NCBI GenBank assembly: GCA_002717485.1
Contig: PBDW01000007.1
Coordinates: 62,001-126,000, forward strand
Length of the DNA: 64,000 nucleotides
DNA from: Pelagibacteraceae bacterium
GTDB taxonomy: Bacteria; Pseudomonadota; Alphaproteobacteria; HIMB59; GCA-002718135
Reading direction: 5' to 3'
Shown: positions 55,424 through 64,000 of the stretch, in pieces
Position numbering within the stretch: position 1 is the first letter of the stretch
Layout of the letters: the number at the start of each line of letters is the position of its first letter
Translations under genes and position numbers: made by a program
Notes under the pieces: generated by a model
Databases searched by the model: none
What the model saw: the letters and a program-made list of their open reading frames with translations, nothing else
Told to the model about the DNA's origin: nothing

Positions 55424-56260
55424 ATGAAATTACCTGAAGTAAATATTCAACAATTACTTGAAGCTGGCGTACATTTTGGACATCATAAAAAAAGATGGAA
55501 TCCAAAGATGGAACAATATATTTTTGGAATTAGAAATAATATTCATATTATTGATTTAAGAATATCACTACCTTTAATTTACAAAGCCTTAGAAGCACTT
55601 TATTCAATATCTAGTAAATCTGGAAAAATACTATTTGTTGGAACGAAAAAACAAACATCAAATTTTATAGAAGAAATTGCAAAAAAAACAAACCAATATT
55701 TTATAACTAAAAGATGGTTTGGAGGCACATTAACAAATTGGAATACAATTTCTAATTCAATTGAAAGACTAAAAAAACTTGAAGAAAAAATTGGAGTTGA
55801 AGAAAATAAATTATCAAAAAAAGAATTATTAAATTTAAGAAGAGAGAGGGATAAATTAAATAATGCGATTGGGGGAATTAAAACTATGGAAACACTTCCA
55901 GACCTGGTTGTAATATTTGATACAGTTAAGGATAAAATTGCAGTTCAAGAAGCTCATAAATTATCAATTCCAGTCTTGGGAATAATTGATACAAATTCTG
56001 ATCCTGAAAATATAAATTATCCTATCCCTGGTAATGATGATGCCATAAGATCTATAAATTTATATGTTAACTTATTTACAGAGACAATATTAAATGCTTC
56101 AAAAAATATTGTTAAAACTGAGGATGTGGGTTCGTCTACTAATCCTCCTGAAGAAGTAATCGAAAATAAAGAAGTCAACAAAATTAGTTTAAAAGAAAAA
56201 AATAAGAAAAAAAATACAGAAAAAAAAATAAAAAAAGCAAAAAAAAACAGTAATGAGTAA
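55424..56260 (+). CDS. rpsB: 30S ribosomal protein S2
   Basis: S2 binds between head and body of the small ribosomal subunit and is needed for S1 attachment. The 278-residue protein starts with NIQQLLEAGVHFGHHKKRWNPKME, the classic S2 signature, and has FVGTKKQ, KRWFGGTLTNWNTI and the second signature VFDTVKDKIAVQEAHKLSIPVLGIIDTNSDP. After about residue 235 there is a lysine- and glutamate-rich tail ending in KKIKKAKKNSNE, longer than the 241-residue E. coli protein. It overlaps tsf by 8 bp. Its leader has a pseudoknot at the ribosome site. Confidence 0.97.
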   Translation: MKLPEVNIQQLLEAGVHFGHHKKRWNPKMEQYIFGIRNNIHIIDLRISLPLIYKALEALYSISSKSGKILFVGTKKQTSNFIEEIAKKTNQYFITKRWFGGTLTNWNTISNSIERLKKLEEKIGVEENKLSKKELLNLRRERDKLNNAIGGIKTMETLPDLVVIFDTVKDKIAVQEAHKLSIPVLGIIDTNSDPENINYPIPGNDDAIRSINLYVNLFTETILNASKNIVKTEDVGSSTNPPEEVIENKEVNKISLKEKNKKKNTEKKIKKAKKNSNE

Positions 56261-57122
56261 AGATTTAAATTTAATTAAAGATCTTAGAGAAACTACTGGA
56301 GCAGGTTTTGTTGATTGCAAGAATGCACTTTCTGAAAGCAACAATGATGTTGATAAGGCTATTGACTATTTAAGAAAAAAAGGATTATCAAAAGCTAATA
56401 AAAAATCATCTAGAGAAGCTAAAGATGGAATTGTGTCAATAAATATTTATAATGAATCTAAAGAGGCAACAATAATAGAGATTAATAGCGAGACTGATTT
56501 TGCAGCAAAAAATATTGAATTTATTAATTTTGTAAAAAAAACAAATGATTTAATAAAAGAATTTAAATCCTTTAATGACTTTTCTGACTTGAATAATACA
56601 GCAACATCTAATTTAAAAGATAATTTAAATAATATTATATCAAAAATAGGTGAGAATATTGTAATTAGAAGATTCTCAAAAATAACTGCTCAAAATAATG
56701 AAAAAATATACGGTTATGTACACAATAAATACGATAATAATATTGGTAAAATTGCATGTTTGTTAAAAGTTAAAGCAAACAAATATGATGATAAAACTAA
56801 CGAATTATTAAGGCAAATTTGCATGCATATTTCTGCATTAAAACCTATTTCTCTTTCTATTGATAGTTTAGATAAAAATATAATTGATAAGGAAAAAGAA
56901 ATTTTAATGGAGGGCATTAAATCTTCAGGAAAACCAGAAAATATAATAAACAATATATTAAAAGGAAAAATTAATAAATTTTATGAAGAAGTTGTTTTAT
57001 TAGAACAAAAATTTATAATTGACAATGAAACAAAAATAAAAAATATTTTAAATGAATATTCAAAAAATAATAATAATTTGATCCAAATAATTGACTATAA
57101 ACTTTTTGTATTAGGAAATTAA
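56253..57122 (+). CDS. tsf: Elongation factor Ts
   Basis: EF-Ts is the nucleotide exchange factor of EF-Tu. The 289-residue protein has the N-terminal UBA-like domain with KDLRETTGAGFVDCKNALSESNNDVDKAIDYLRKKG and the conserved TDFAAKN segment that contacts EF-Tu near residues 80-86. The dimerisation domain is in the middle, and the C-terminal module with VVLLEQKFIIDNE is present. It is co-translated with rpsB (8-bp overlap) and followed directly by pyrH, with no gap. Confidence 0.96.
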   Translation: MSKDLNLIKDLRETTGAGFVDCKNALSESNNDVDKAIDYLRKKGLSKANKKSSREAKDGIVSINIYNESKEATIIEINSETDFAAKNIEFINFVKKTNDLIKEFKSFNDFSDLNNTATSNLKDNLNNIISKIGENIVIRRFSKITAQNNEKIYGYVHNKYDNNIGKIACLLKVKANKYDDKTNELLRQICMHISALKPISLSIDSLDKNIIDKEKEILMEGIKSSGKPENIINNILKGKINKFYEEVVLLEQKFIIDNETKIKNILNEYSKNNNNLIQIIDYKLFVLGN

Positions 57123-57830
<708 letters not shown>

Positions 57831-57839
57831 TATAAAAAA

Positions 57840-58388
57840 ATGGATAAAAATTTAATTGAAAATAAAATGCTTACAACGCTTTCTCATTTTAAAAAAGAGA
57901 TTAATGGATTAAGGACTGGCAGGGCATCTGTTGCTTTAGTAGATAGTATAAGTGTTGATGCATATGGTTCTAAACTTCCATTAAATCAAGTTGGTAATAT
58001 ATCAGTACCGGAGTCACGATTAATAACAATCCAGGTATGGGATCAAGAACTTGTAAATAATGTAGAAAAAGCAATTATGGATTCTGATTTAGGCATTACT
58101 CCACAAACTGAAGGTGTTTTAATCAGATTACCTTTGCCAGATTTAGATGAGGAAAGAAGAAAAGAGTTATCTAAAATAGCTTCTAAATATGCTGAAGATA
58201 ATAAAGTTTCCTTAAGAAACATAAGAAGAGAATTTATTGACAAATTTAAGAAAGAACAAAAAGATAATCTATTAAGTGAAGATGAATTAAAAAAACATAT
58301 TGATGAAATTCAAAAAATTACAGATAAAAATGTAAATGAAATTGATGAAATTCTTAAATCTAAACAAGAAGAAATAATGAAAGTTTGA
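57840..58388 (+). CDS. frr: Ribosome recycling factor
   Basis: RRF, with EF-G, splits the post-termination ribosome. The 182-residue protein is the usual tRNA-shaped two-domain form: long helices with HFKKEINGLRTGRASVALVDSI, YGSKLPLNQVGNISVPESRLITIQVWD, and the domain-I helix SLRNIRREFIDKFKKEQKD. It follows pyrH by 9 bp. Its TGA overlaps the possible first TTG codon of uppS. Confidence 0.97.
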   Translation: MDKNLIENKMLTTLSHFKKEINGLRTGRASVALVDSISVDAYGSKLPLNQVGNISVPESRLITIQVWDQELVNNVEKAIMDSDLGITPQTEGVLIRLPLPDLDEERRKELSKIASKYAEDNKVSLRNIRREFIDKFKKEQKDNLLSEDELKKHIDEIQKITDKNVNEIDEILKSKQEEIMKV

Positions 58389-58390
58389 TT

Positions 58391-59080
58391 GTGAATAATA
58401 ATATACCCCAGCACATTGCAGTAATTATGGATGGTAATTCTAGATGGGCAAAAAAAAATGGATTACCAAAAAAAAAGGGATATGAAGAAGGAATTAAAAC
58501 ATTAAGAAAATTAATAGATCATTGTATAGAAAATAATATACAGATTCTTACCGTTTATGCATTATCAACTGAAAATAAATATAGAGATGATATTGATATC
58601 TTATATACTTTAGCGAAAGAATTTATAAAGGATAACAATATTATTAATGAATTTAAATATGTTAAATTTAATCTTTTAGGTGAAAGAAATAATATACCAA
58701 AAGAAATTCTATTTTTTTTTGAAAAACTTGAAAAAAACAATAATTATAAAAAAAAAATTAATTTTAATTTAGCTTTTAATTATGGAGCATGGAAAGAAGT
58801 TGAAAACTGTATAAAAAATATAATTAAATTATCTAATCAATTAAAAAAAATTAATATTAATGAAGAATTGATCAATAATAATCTTTATACTAAAAATATT
58901 CCTAATCCTGATATTTTAATTCGTACTGGAGGACAAAAAAGATTAAGTAATTTTCTTTTACTTCAATTAAAATATACCGAATTATTTTTTTTAGATACTT
59001 TATGGCCAGATTTTACACATGATCATCTTAAAGATATATTAGTTGAATTTAATAACAGAAATAGAAATTTTGGATTATGA
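58391..59080 (+). CDS. uppS: Undecaprenyl diphosphate synthase
   Basis: UppS makes the C55 lipid carrier used by peptidoglycan and by the polysaccharide genes at the start of this window. I prefer the GTG at 58391, which puts the catalytic VIMDGNSRWAKK a few residues in, as in relatives; a TTG at 58385 is also in frame. The 229-residue protein has the DGN catalytic Asp, VYALSTEN, FNYGAWKEV and RTGGQKRLSNFLLLQLKYTELFF followed by WPDF. Its partner genes cdsA and dxr follow in the usual order with a 4-bp overlap. Confidence 0.93.
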   Translation: MNNNIPQHIAVIMDGNSRWAKKNGLPKKKGYEEGIKTLRKLIDHCIENNIQILTVYALSTENKYRDDIDILYTLAKEFIKDNNIINEFKYVKFNLLGERNNIPKEILFFFEKLEKNNNYKKKINFNLAFNYGAWKEVENCIKNIIKLSNQLKKININEELINNNLYTKNIPNPDILIRTGGQKRLSNFLLLQLKYTELFFLDTLWPDFTHDHLKDILVEFNNRNRNFGL

Positions 59081-59847
59081 TTAATAATTTATTTAAAAGA
59101 GTATTATTCTCAATACCTTTGCTACTATTGATTTTACCATTACTAATCTTTGGAAAGACTTATTTATTTCTAATCACATCATTATTATTTTTATCACTAT
59201 TTTATGAATGGAATTATATTTTTTTTAAAAAAAATAATCTTAATTTATTGATAATTTTACTTTTATGCATATTAACAATGTTTTTATTTTTTTTTAGTCA
59301 ATTATTGTCAATTATTTTATCATTTATTATAATTATATATATATCAATTATTAATTTTAAATATAAATTCCCATATCTTTATACTTTTATTATATTTTAT
59401 TTCTTCATTTCATTTTATTCAGCATTTTATTTAATAATTAATATTAAAAATATATATATAATTATTTACATAGTATTTATTGTCATTTCTTTTGATACAC
59501 TTTCTTATATCTTTGGTAATTTAATTAAAGGTGTTAAGGCTTTGCCTTCTATTAGTCCTAATAAAACTCTTTCAGGATATATTTTTGGATTCGTCTGTAC
59601 ATTTATTATTAGTTTTTATATAAATTTAAATACAATTAATTTTGAAAATACTTTTTTTTATTTAATAACTTTATTAATTATCTTTTCAGCAATAATAGGA
59701 GATATTCTAGAATCAATTATAAAAAGACAACTATCTCTTAAAGATATTAGTAATTTTTTACCTGGACACGGAGGTTTTTTTGACAGATTTGATAGTTTAT
59801 TATTTGTTTTCATTACTGTAAATACTGCTTTTATATTTTTATATTAA
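59077..59847 (+). CDS. cdsA: Phosphatidate cytidylyltransferase
   Basis: CdsA makes CDP-diacylglycerol, the precursor of all membrane phospholipids. The 256-residue polytopic protein has seven to eight helices. The C-terminal family signature IKRQLSLKDISNFLPGHGGFFDRFDSLLF holds the metal-binding Asp residues, and SFDTLSYIFGNLIKG with SPNKTLSGYIFG precedes it. The N-terminal half is extremely rich in Phe, Ile and Leu. It overlaps uppS by ATGA and lies 9 bp before dxr. Confidence 0.93.
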   Translation: MINNLFKRVLFSIPLLLLILPLLIFGKTYLFLITSLLFLSLFYEWNYIFFKKNNLNLLIILLLCILTMFLFFFSQLLSIILSFIIIIYISIINFKYKFPYLYTFIIFYFFISFYSAFYLIINIKNIYIIIYIVFIVISFDTLSYIFGNLIKGVKALPSISPNKTLSGYIFGFVCTFIISFYINLNTINFENTFFYLITLLIIFSAIIGDILESIIKRQLSLKDISNFLPGHGGFFDRFDSLLFVFITVNTAFIFLY

Positions 59848-59856
59848 ATAATTGTT

Positions 59857-61008
59857 ATGAAAAAAATTAATATTCTTGGATCTACGGGCATAATAGGCAA
59901 AAAAAGTCTTAACGTTATAGATAAACATTTTAATAAATTTAAAATTAATTTTATTTTAGCAAATAATAATTATCTTACTTTATCAAAACAAGCTAATTTA
60001 TATAATCCAAATTATGTGGGAATTATAAATACAAATTATTATAAAAAATTGAAAGAATTAGTTAGTAATAAGAATATAAAAATTATTTGTGGAAATGACT
60101 GTTTTAAAATTCTTAATAATAAAGTTGATTCAACCATTATTTCTATTTCTGGAATTTCATCACTAAAATATATTCAACCGGTTATAAAAGGTTCAAAAAA
60201 TATTGGAATTGTAAATAAGGAATCAATAGTGTCTGCCGGTAAATTTATTAATAAATTAATTAAAAAATATAAAGTAAGAATGGTTCCTTTAGATTCAGAA
60301 CATTATTCAATATATACTTTCCTTCAAAATAATTTTGATAAATCTAAAATTAATAAAATTTATTTAACAGCATCAGGAGGACCCTTTTTAAATCATAAAA
60401 ATATATTTAATAAAAAAATTTCTGTTAAGGATGCTCTAAAACATCCAACTTGGAAAATGGGAGTTAAAAATACTATTGATTCTGCTACTATGATAAATAA
60501 ATGTTTAGAGATTATAGAAGCACATTATCTTTTTAATTTAAAATATTCCAAATTAGATATTATTATTCATCCTGAATCTCTTGTTCATTCTGTAATTAAG
60601 ACAACAGAGGGAAGTTTTATGGCTAATATTTCTAATAATGATATGTCAATTCCTATATATGGATTTTTAAATAATGATATCAATCAAATTAATAAATACA
60701 ATAAATTAGAACTTGATAAGATTAAAAGAATTAATTTCTTAAAACCAGATAAAAATAAATTTCCTGCTTTGAAAATATTCGACAACTTGAACAAAGAATC
60801 TCTTTCAGAAATAATTATTTTTAATATATCTAATCAAATTGCTGTTGATTTATTTATTAAAAATAAGATAAAGTTTGCCGATATCGTTCACTTTATTAAG
60901 AAATCATTAAACAAGTTTGAAAATTTTAATTTATGTAATATAAATGATGTTATTATGTATCAAGACTATATTTATTCGGAAATTAACAATAAACTTAACA
61001 AAATATAA
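59857..61008 (+). CDS. dxr: 1-deoxy-D-xylulose 5-phosphate reductoisomerase
   Basis: Dxr converts DXP to 2-C-methyl-D-erythritol 4-phosphate, the first committed MEP-pathway step. The 383-residue protein has the NADPH loop NILGSTGIIGKKSLNVI, NKESIVSAGKFI, the metal-binding VPLDSEHYSIYTFL, the substrate loop TASGGPFLNHK, HPTWKMGVKNTIDSATMINKCLEIIEAHYLF, and HPESLVHSVI. Its presence shows isoprenoids come from the MEP route. The next gene is bamA, 7 bp away; the rseP gene often found here is missing. Confidence 0.95.
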   Translation: MKKINILGSTGIIGKKSLNVIDKHFNKFKINFILANNNYLTLSKQANLYNPNYVGIINTNYYKKLKELVSNKNIKIICGNDCFKILNNKVDSTIISISGISSLKYIQPVIKGSKNIGIVNKESIVSAGKFINKLIKKYKVRMVPLDSEHYSIYTFLQNNFDKSKINKIYLTASGGPFLNHKNIFNKKISVKDALKHPTWKMGVKNTIDSATMINKCLEIIEAHYLFNLKYSKLDIIIHPESLVHSVIKTTEGSFMANISNNDMSIPIYGFLNNDINQINKYNKLELDKIKRINFLKPDKNKFPALKIFDNLNKESLSEIIIFNISNQIAVDLFIKNKIKFADIVHFIKKSLNKFENFNLCNINDVIMYQDYIYSEINNKLNKI

Positions 61009-61015
61009 TTTAATA

Positions 61016-63283
61016 ATGCTATTTCTTAAACCTATCATTCTATATAAGAATTATTATTTAATATTCCTATTTACTTTATTTTTTTTTAATTTTGCTCATT
61101 CAAATGAACATAAAAATTTAGAAATTAAAATTATTGGAAACAAAAATTTAGATAAAGAATTTATTCAATCCATAGTTGATACAAACTTAGATATTAATAA
61201 AAAAGAATATACAAACTATGTTATAAAAGAAATTTTTGCTACTGGATATTTTCAAGATGTAACAGCTGAAATTTCTAACAATATTATGACAATAACCCTT
61301 AAAGAGAATCAAATAATTAATTCAATTCAATTTAAAGGTAACAATAGATTTAATAACAGTGATTTAGAAAAAGTAATAGAAGATAATTTAACTGGCATTT
61401 ATGTATATAATAAATCAAATGTTGATAAAATAAATTCATTATTAACACAATATTATAAAGTTTATGGCTATAATCTTGTTAAGATCTCTCAATATACTAA
61501 CGATATCAACTCATCTGAATTAGATTTGATATTTGAAATTAATGAAGGTGAAATAACAAAAATAAAGAAAATAAATATTATTGGAAATGATTCATTTTCT
61601 AATAGAAAAATAAAATCCATTATAAGATCCACAGAATCGAAATTTTATAAAATAATTTCTGGAAGAAGTAAATATAATGATAATTTACTCTTTATTGATG
61701 AAAATCAAATAGAAAACTATTATCAAAATCGAGGTTTTAAAAATGTAGAAGTAACTGGCTCTGTTGGTGAATTTATTAAAGAAACAAATAAAGTCATACT
61801 TAATTATTATATTAAAGAAGGAAAAAAATTTGAAATTGATCAAATTAATATTATTTATGAAGATTCTATTAAAAACCAAGATGAATCAATAAATGATTAC
61901 TTATTTGAATCTATTTTAATCAAAAAAGGATCATTATATAAAAAGGATAAAATTATTAAATCATCTGATATTATATATGACTATCTTCAAAGCCAAGGTC
62001 TTGTCTTTATTCAAGTAAACCCAATTGAAAGCGAAATAGATAATTTAGTTAATTTAGATTTTTATGTAACTCCAATTAAAGAAAACTATGTTTCAGAAAT
62101 TGATATTAAAGGAAATGTAAGAACTAAGGATAGAGTTATAAGGAGAGAGTTAGAATTAAATGAAGGAGATCCATTTATTCCATCTAAAATTAGAAAATCT
62201 AGAAATAATATTCAAAATCTTAATTTTTTTAGTAAAATAAATATGAATACACAAGAAAAAGATGGAAAAGTTAAGGTAGATGTTGATGTTGAAGAAAAAT
62301 CTACTGGAGAATTTAATGTAGGTCTAGTCTATGATTCATATGATGGAACAGCATTTATTTCGGGATTAAAAGAAAGAAATATTTTTGGAGACGGTAGAAA
62401 TGTTGAAATTAGCTTTAATACTAGCGATGATAATGCAGGTATAAATTTTGAAGTTGTGGAACCTTATGTATTTAATAAAAAATTTAATTTACTTTATAAT
62501 GTTAATTTTAAAGAAAATGACTTTACTTCCTCATCTGGTTATAAAGTAGATCAACAGATGGCTGGTTTTGGTACAAGATATAAATTAACTGATGATATTA
62601 CTCATTTTGCAAAATTTGACTATTCTATAAATAATTATAAATCTATTAAAAGCTCTGCCTCAGACGCAATAAAAAAACTTGAAGGTGAAAATGTAGAATT
62701 CACTGTTTCAAATAGATTATCATATAGTACTCTAGATACAAAATTTCGACCAAGTGAGGGTTTTTATATTGATTGGTTTAATAAAGTTGCTATTGATAAT
62801 TTTGTTCTTAATAAATTTTCATATGACAAGTTTATTAATATTGATAAGAGAATATTATCTGTAAGAAGTGAAATAGGAAATATTTTAAGTTTATCAAGCA
62901 GCGATGTTATAGATTCTAATAAATTTTCAATAGGGGGGCGTAATTTAAGAGGATTTAACAAAAGAGGAGCAGGTCCAAGAAATTCAGCAAGTGGATACAT
63001 AGGTGGAAAGAATAAAATTCAAGCTCAATTTGATTACGTTATTCCTATTTCTGAAGCTTCTGATAATATAATTGATTTTGTATCATTTGTTGATGTTGGT
63101 AAAGTTTTCTCTAATGATAGTACTCCTACTCATAGCACTGAATCAATTAGAGCTTCTACGGGAGTAGGTATAAACTTAAATACTGCAATCGGTCCATTTT
63201 CATTTACATATGCTATACCCATACAATCGGAAAGTTATGACAAGGAGAAAAATTTTGTTATATCAATAGGATGGGTCAATTAA
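61016..63283 (+). CDS. bamA: Outer membrane protein assembly factor BamA
   Basis: BamA folds and inserts beta-barrel proteins in the outer membrane. I start at the ATG at 61016 since the longer ORF from 60944 reads back into dxr. The first roughly 29 residues are a signal peptide with a long hydrophobic core ending FFFNFAHS. Five POTRA repeats (about 35-420) follow, including IKFKGN-like and IDIKGNVRTKDRVIRRELELNEGDPF segments. The 16-stranded barrel then contains the lid-loop motif GGRNLRGFNKRGAG (VRGF/Y-type) near residue 640 and a final aromatic-poor SIGWVN strand. The 755 residues are typical. skp follows 7 bp later. Confidence 0.94.
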   Translation: MLFLKPIILYKNYYLIFLFTLFFFNFAHSNEHKNLEIKIIGNKNLDKEFIQSIVDTNLDINKKEYTNYVIKEIFATGYFQDVTAEISNNIMTITLKENQIINSIQFKGNNRFNNSDLEKVIEDNLTGIYVYNKSNVDKINSLLTQYYKVYGYNLVKISQYTNDINSSELDLIFEINEGEITKIKKINIIGNDSFSNRKIKSIIRSTESKFYKIISGRSKYNDNLLFIDENQIENYYQNRGFKNVEVTGSVGEFIKETNKVILNYYIKEGKKFEIDQINIIYEDSIKNQDESINDYLFESILIKKGSLYKKDKIIKSSDIIYDYLQSQGLVFIQVNPIESEIDNLVNLDFYVTPIKENYVSEIDIKGNVRTKDRVIRRELELNEGDPFIPSKIRKSRNNIQNLNFFSKINMNTQEKDGKVKVDVDVEEKSTGEFNVGLVYDSYDGTAFISGLKERNIFGDGRNVEISFNTSDDNAGINFEVVEPYVFNKKFNLLYNVNFKENDFTSSSGYKVDQQMAGFGTRYKLTDDITHFAKFDYSINNYKSIKSSASDAIKKLEGENVEFTVSNRLSYSTLDTKFRPSEGFYIDWFNKVAIDNFVLNKFSYDKFINIDKRILSVRSEIGNILSLSSSDVIDSNKFSIGGRNLRGFNKRGAGPRNSASGYIGGKNKIQAQFDYVIPISEASDNIIDFVSFVDVGKVFSNDSTPTHSTESIRASTGVGINLNTAIGPFSFTYAIPIQSESYDKEKNFVISIGWVN

Positions 63284-63290
63284 ATATATT

Positions 63291-63803
63291 ATGAAATATT
63301 TTTTTTTTATATTAATTCTTTTAATATCAAATAATTTATATTCTCAAAATTTTGCAACTTTAAATTACGAAGAAGTTTATTCAGATTCTAGAGCTTTTCA
63401 AAAATATTTAAATGATATTGAAAATTTTAAAACAAAACAAATGAATATAATAAAAAAACTTGAAAAAAATTTGATTAAGGAGAGAAATAACCTAGATGAA
63501 TCAAAATTAATTATTTCTGAAGAGAATTATAATATTAAAATTAATGATTATGAAAATAATTTACAAGATTACTATGAAGAAATTGATAAAATAAATAATG
63601 TTATTTTTAATAAAATTGAAAGAGGAAAATCTGAAATAAGTAAAGAAATAAACTTAATTCTTCAAGAAATTGCAATAGAAGATGACATTTTAATGATTTT
63701 TGATGAAAATAATTTTGTAATAGCTGTAAAAGAAATTGATATAACATCAAAAGTAATTGATAAATTGAATTCACGAATAAAAAAACTTAATATTGAAGAG
63801 TAA
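63291..63803 (+). CDS. skp: OmpH/Skp-family periplasmic chaperone
   Basis: Skp holds unfolded outer-membrane proteins in the periplasm for delivery to BamA. The 170-residue product has a signal peptide (about 1-18, ending in NNLYS) and the mature start QNFATLNYEEVYSDSRAFQKYL, which matches the OmpH/Skp pattern of I-x-x-V/L-D-x-x-x-V/I-x-x-x-S. Long charged helices (about 40-110) rich in Lys and Glu follow. The location between bamA and lpxD is the standard one. Sequence conservation is low in this family, so the symbol rests mostly on context. Confidence 0.8.
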   Translation: MKYFFFILILLISNNLYSQNFATLNYEEVYSDSRAFQKYLNDIENFKTKQMNIIKKLEKNLIKERNNLDESKLIISEENYNIKINDYENNLQDYYEEIDKINNVIFNKIERGKSEISKEINLILQEIAIEDDILMIFDENNFVIAVKEIDITSKVIDKLNSRIKKLNIEE

Positions 63804-63807
63804 AAAT

Positions 63808-64000
63808 ATGCCTTTTTCTCTAAAAAATATTGATAATTTATTAAAAAAGAAGGAAGTTAATATCAAATATTCAATTTCCTCCGATTTAACTTTTGATAAT
63901 TTTGCAACCTTATCAAATGCAACAAATAAAGACGTTTCCTTCTTTCATAATCTTAAATACAAGAATGATTTAATTAATACTAAATCTGCTGCTTGTTTTA
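63808..64000 (+). CDS. lpxD: UDP-3-O-acylglucosamine N-acyltransferase, 5' part
   Basis: The gene runs off the window after 64 codons. LpxD adds the N-linked acyl chain in lipid A synthesis. The visible N-terminal uridine-binding domain has LTFDNFATLSNATNKDVSFFHNLKYKNDL and NTKSAACF, matching the family's A-x-x-x-D-I/V-S-F-x-x-N-x-K-Y-x-x-x-L-x-x-T-x-A-x-A pattern. The start is the first ATG after skp. The hexapeptide-repeat acyltransferase domain lies beyond the end. Its presence shows that the organism makes lipid A. Confidence 0.88.
   Translation, partial: MPFSLKNIDNLLKKKEVNIKYSISSDLTFDNFATLSNATNKDVSFFHNLKYKNDLINTKSAACF

Noticed and set aside
60944-61015. N-terminal extension of bamA
   Set aside because: It reads back into dxr and would put 24 residues ahead of a good signal peptide starting at 61016.

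Overview
The window is very AT-rich DNA with short spacers, many 1-14 bp gene overlaps, and no mobile elements, phage genes or CRISPR arrays. The core gene order (tig-clpP-clpX-lon-hupB, a 14-gene nuo operon, birA-coaX-rnj-proS-lolC-lolD-dnaE, rpsB-tsf-pyrH-frr-uppS-cdsA-dxr-bamA-skp-lpxD) is typical of Alphaproteobacteria. The compactness, the short ProS without an editing domain and the RNA-based control of glnA point to a streamlined, probably marine, alphaproteobacterium (SAR11-like or a similar AT-rich lineage). I cannot fix the genus from sequence alone. TAA, TAG and TGA all act as stops, so the code is standard.

Region 1 (1-17143, all + strand) is a surface-polysaccharide locus. It holds the end of a sugar nucleotidyltransferase, several glycosyltransferases (GT2, GT4, and a GT2-membrane-GT4 fusion), an AsnB-type amidotransferase, a complete dTDP-L-rhamnose set (rmlC, rmlB, rmlD, rmlA) plus an extra RmlD-like reductase, an EpsG/Wzy-like polymerase, a GT-C-like membrane protein, a TviB/WbpA-type UDP-HexNAc dehydrogenase, and a WecA-type initiating phosphoglycosyl transferase. 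Together they can make dTDP-rhamnose and a HexNAc uronic acid (possibly amidated), start a chain on undecaprenyl phosphate, extend it and polymerise it. No flippase or chain exporter is seen.

Region 2 (17157-24590) is mostly on the minus strand. It contains dusA, an iron-dependent alcohol dehydrogenase broken by one in-frame TAA (+ strand), glpK, parE and glnA. The glnA leader carries two tandem copies of the glnA RNA (glutamine riboswitch) and a possible terminator/antiterminator switch before the Shine-Dalgarno. No PII gene (glnB/glnK) is adjacent.

Region 3 (24720-31560) holds tRNA-His (with an encoded G-1 position and C73), an unlisted 43-codon ArfA-like ORF, tRNA-Leu, the protein quality-control set tig-clpP-clpX-lon, hupB, and tRNA-Val and tRNA-Asp. 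Region 4 (31561-45405) is the complete respiratory complex I operon nuoA-nuoN. Region 5 (45413-55315) is birA, coaX, rnj, proS, lolC, lolD and dnaE. Region 6 (55325-64000) starts with an rpsB leader that folds into a hairpin-plus-pseudoknot covering the Shine-Dalgarno, a likely S2 autoregulatory element. It continues through translation, isoprenoid, phospholipid and outer-membrane genes into a truncated lpxD. The rseP gene usually found between dxr and bamA in this cluster is absent.
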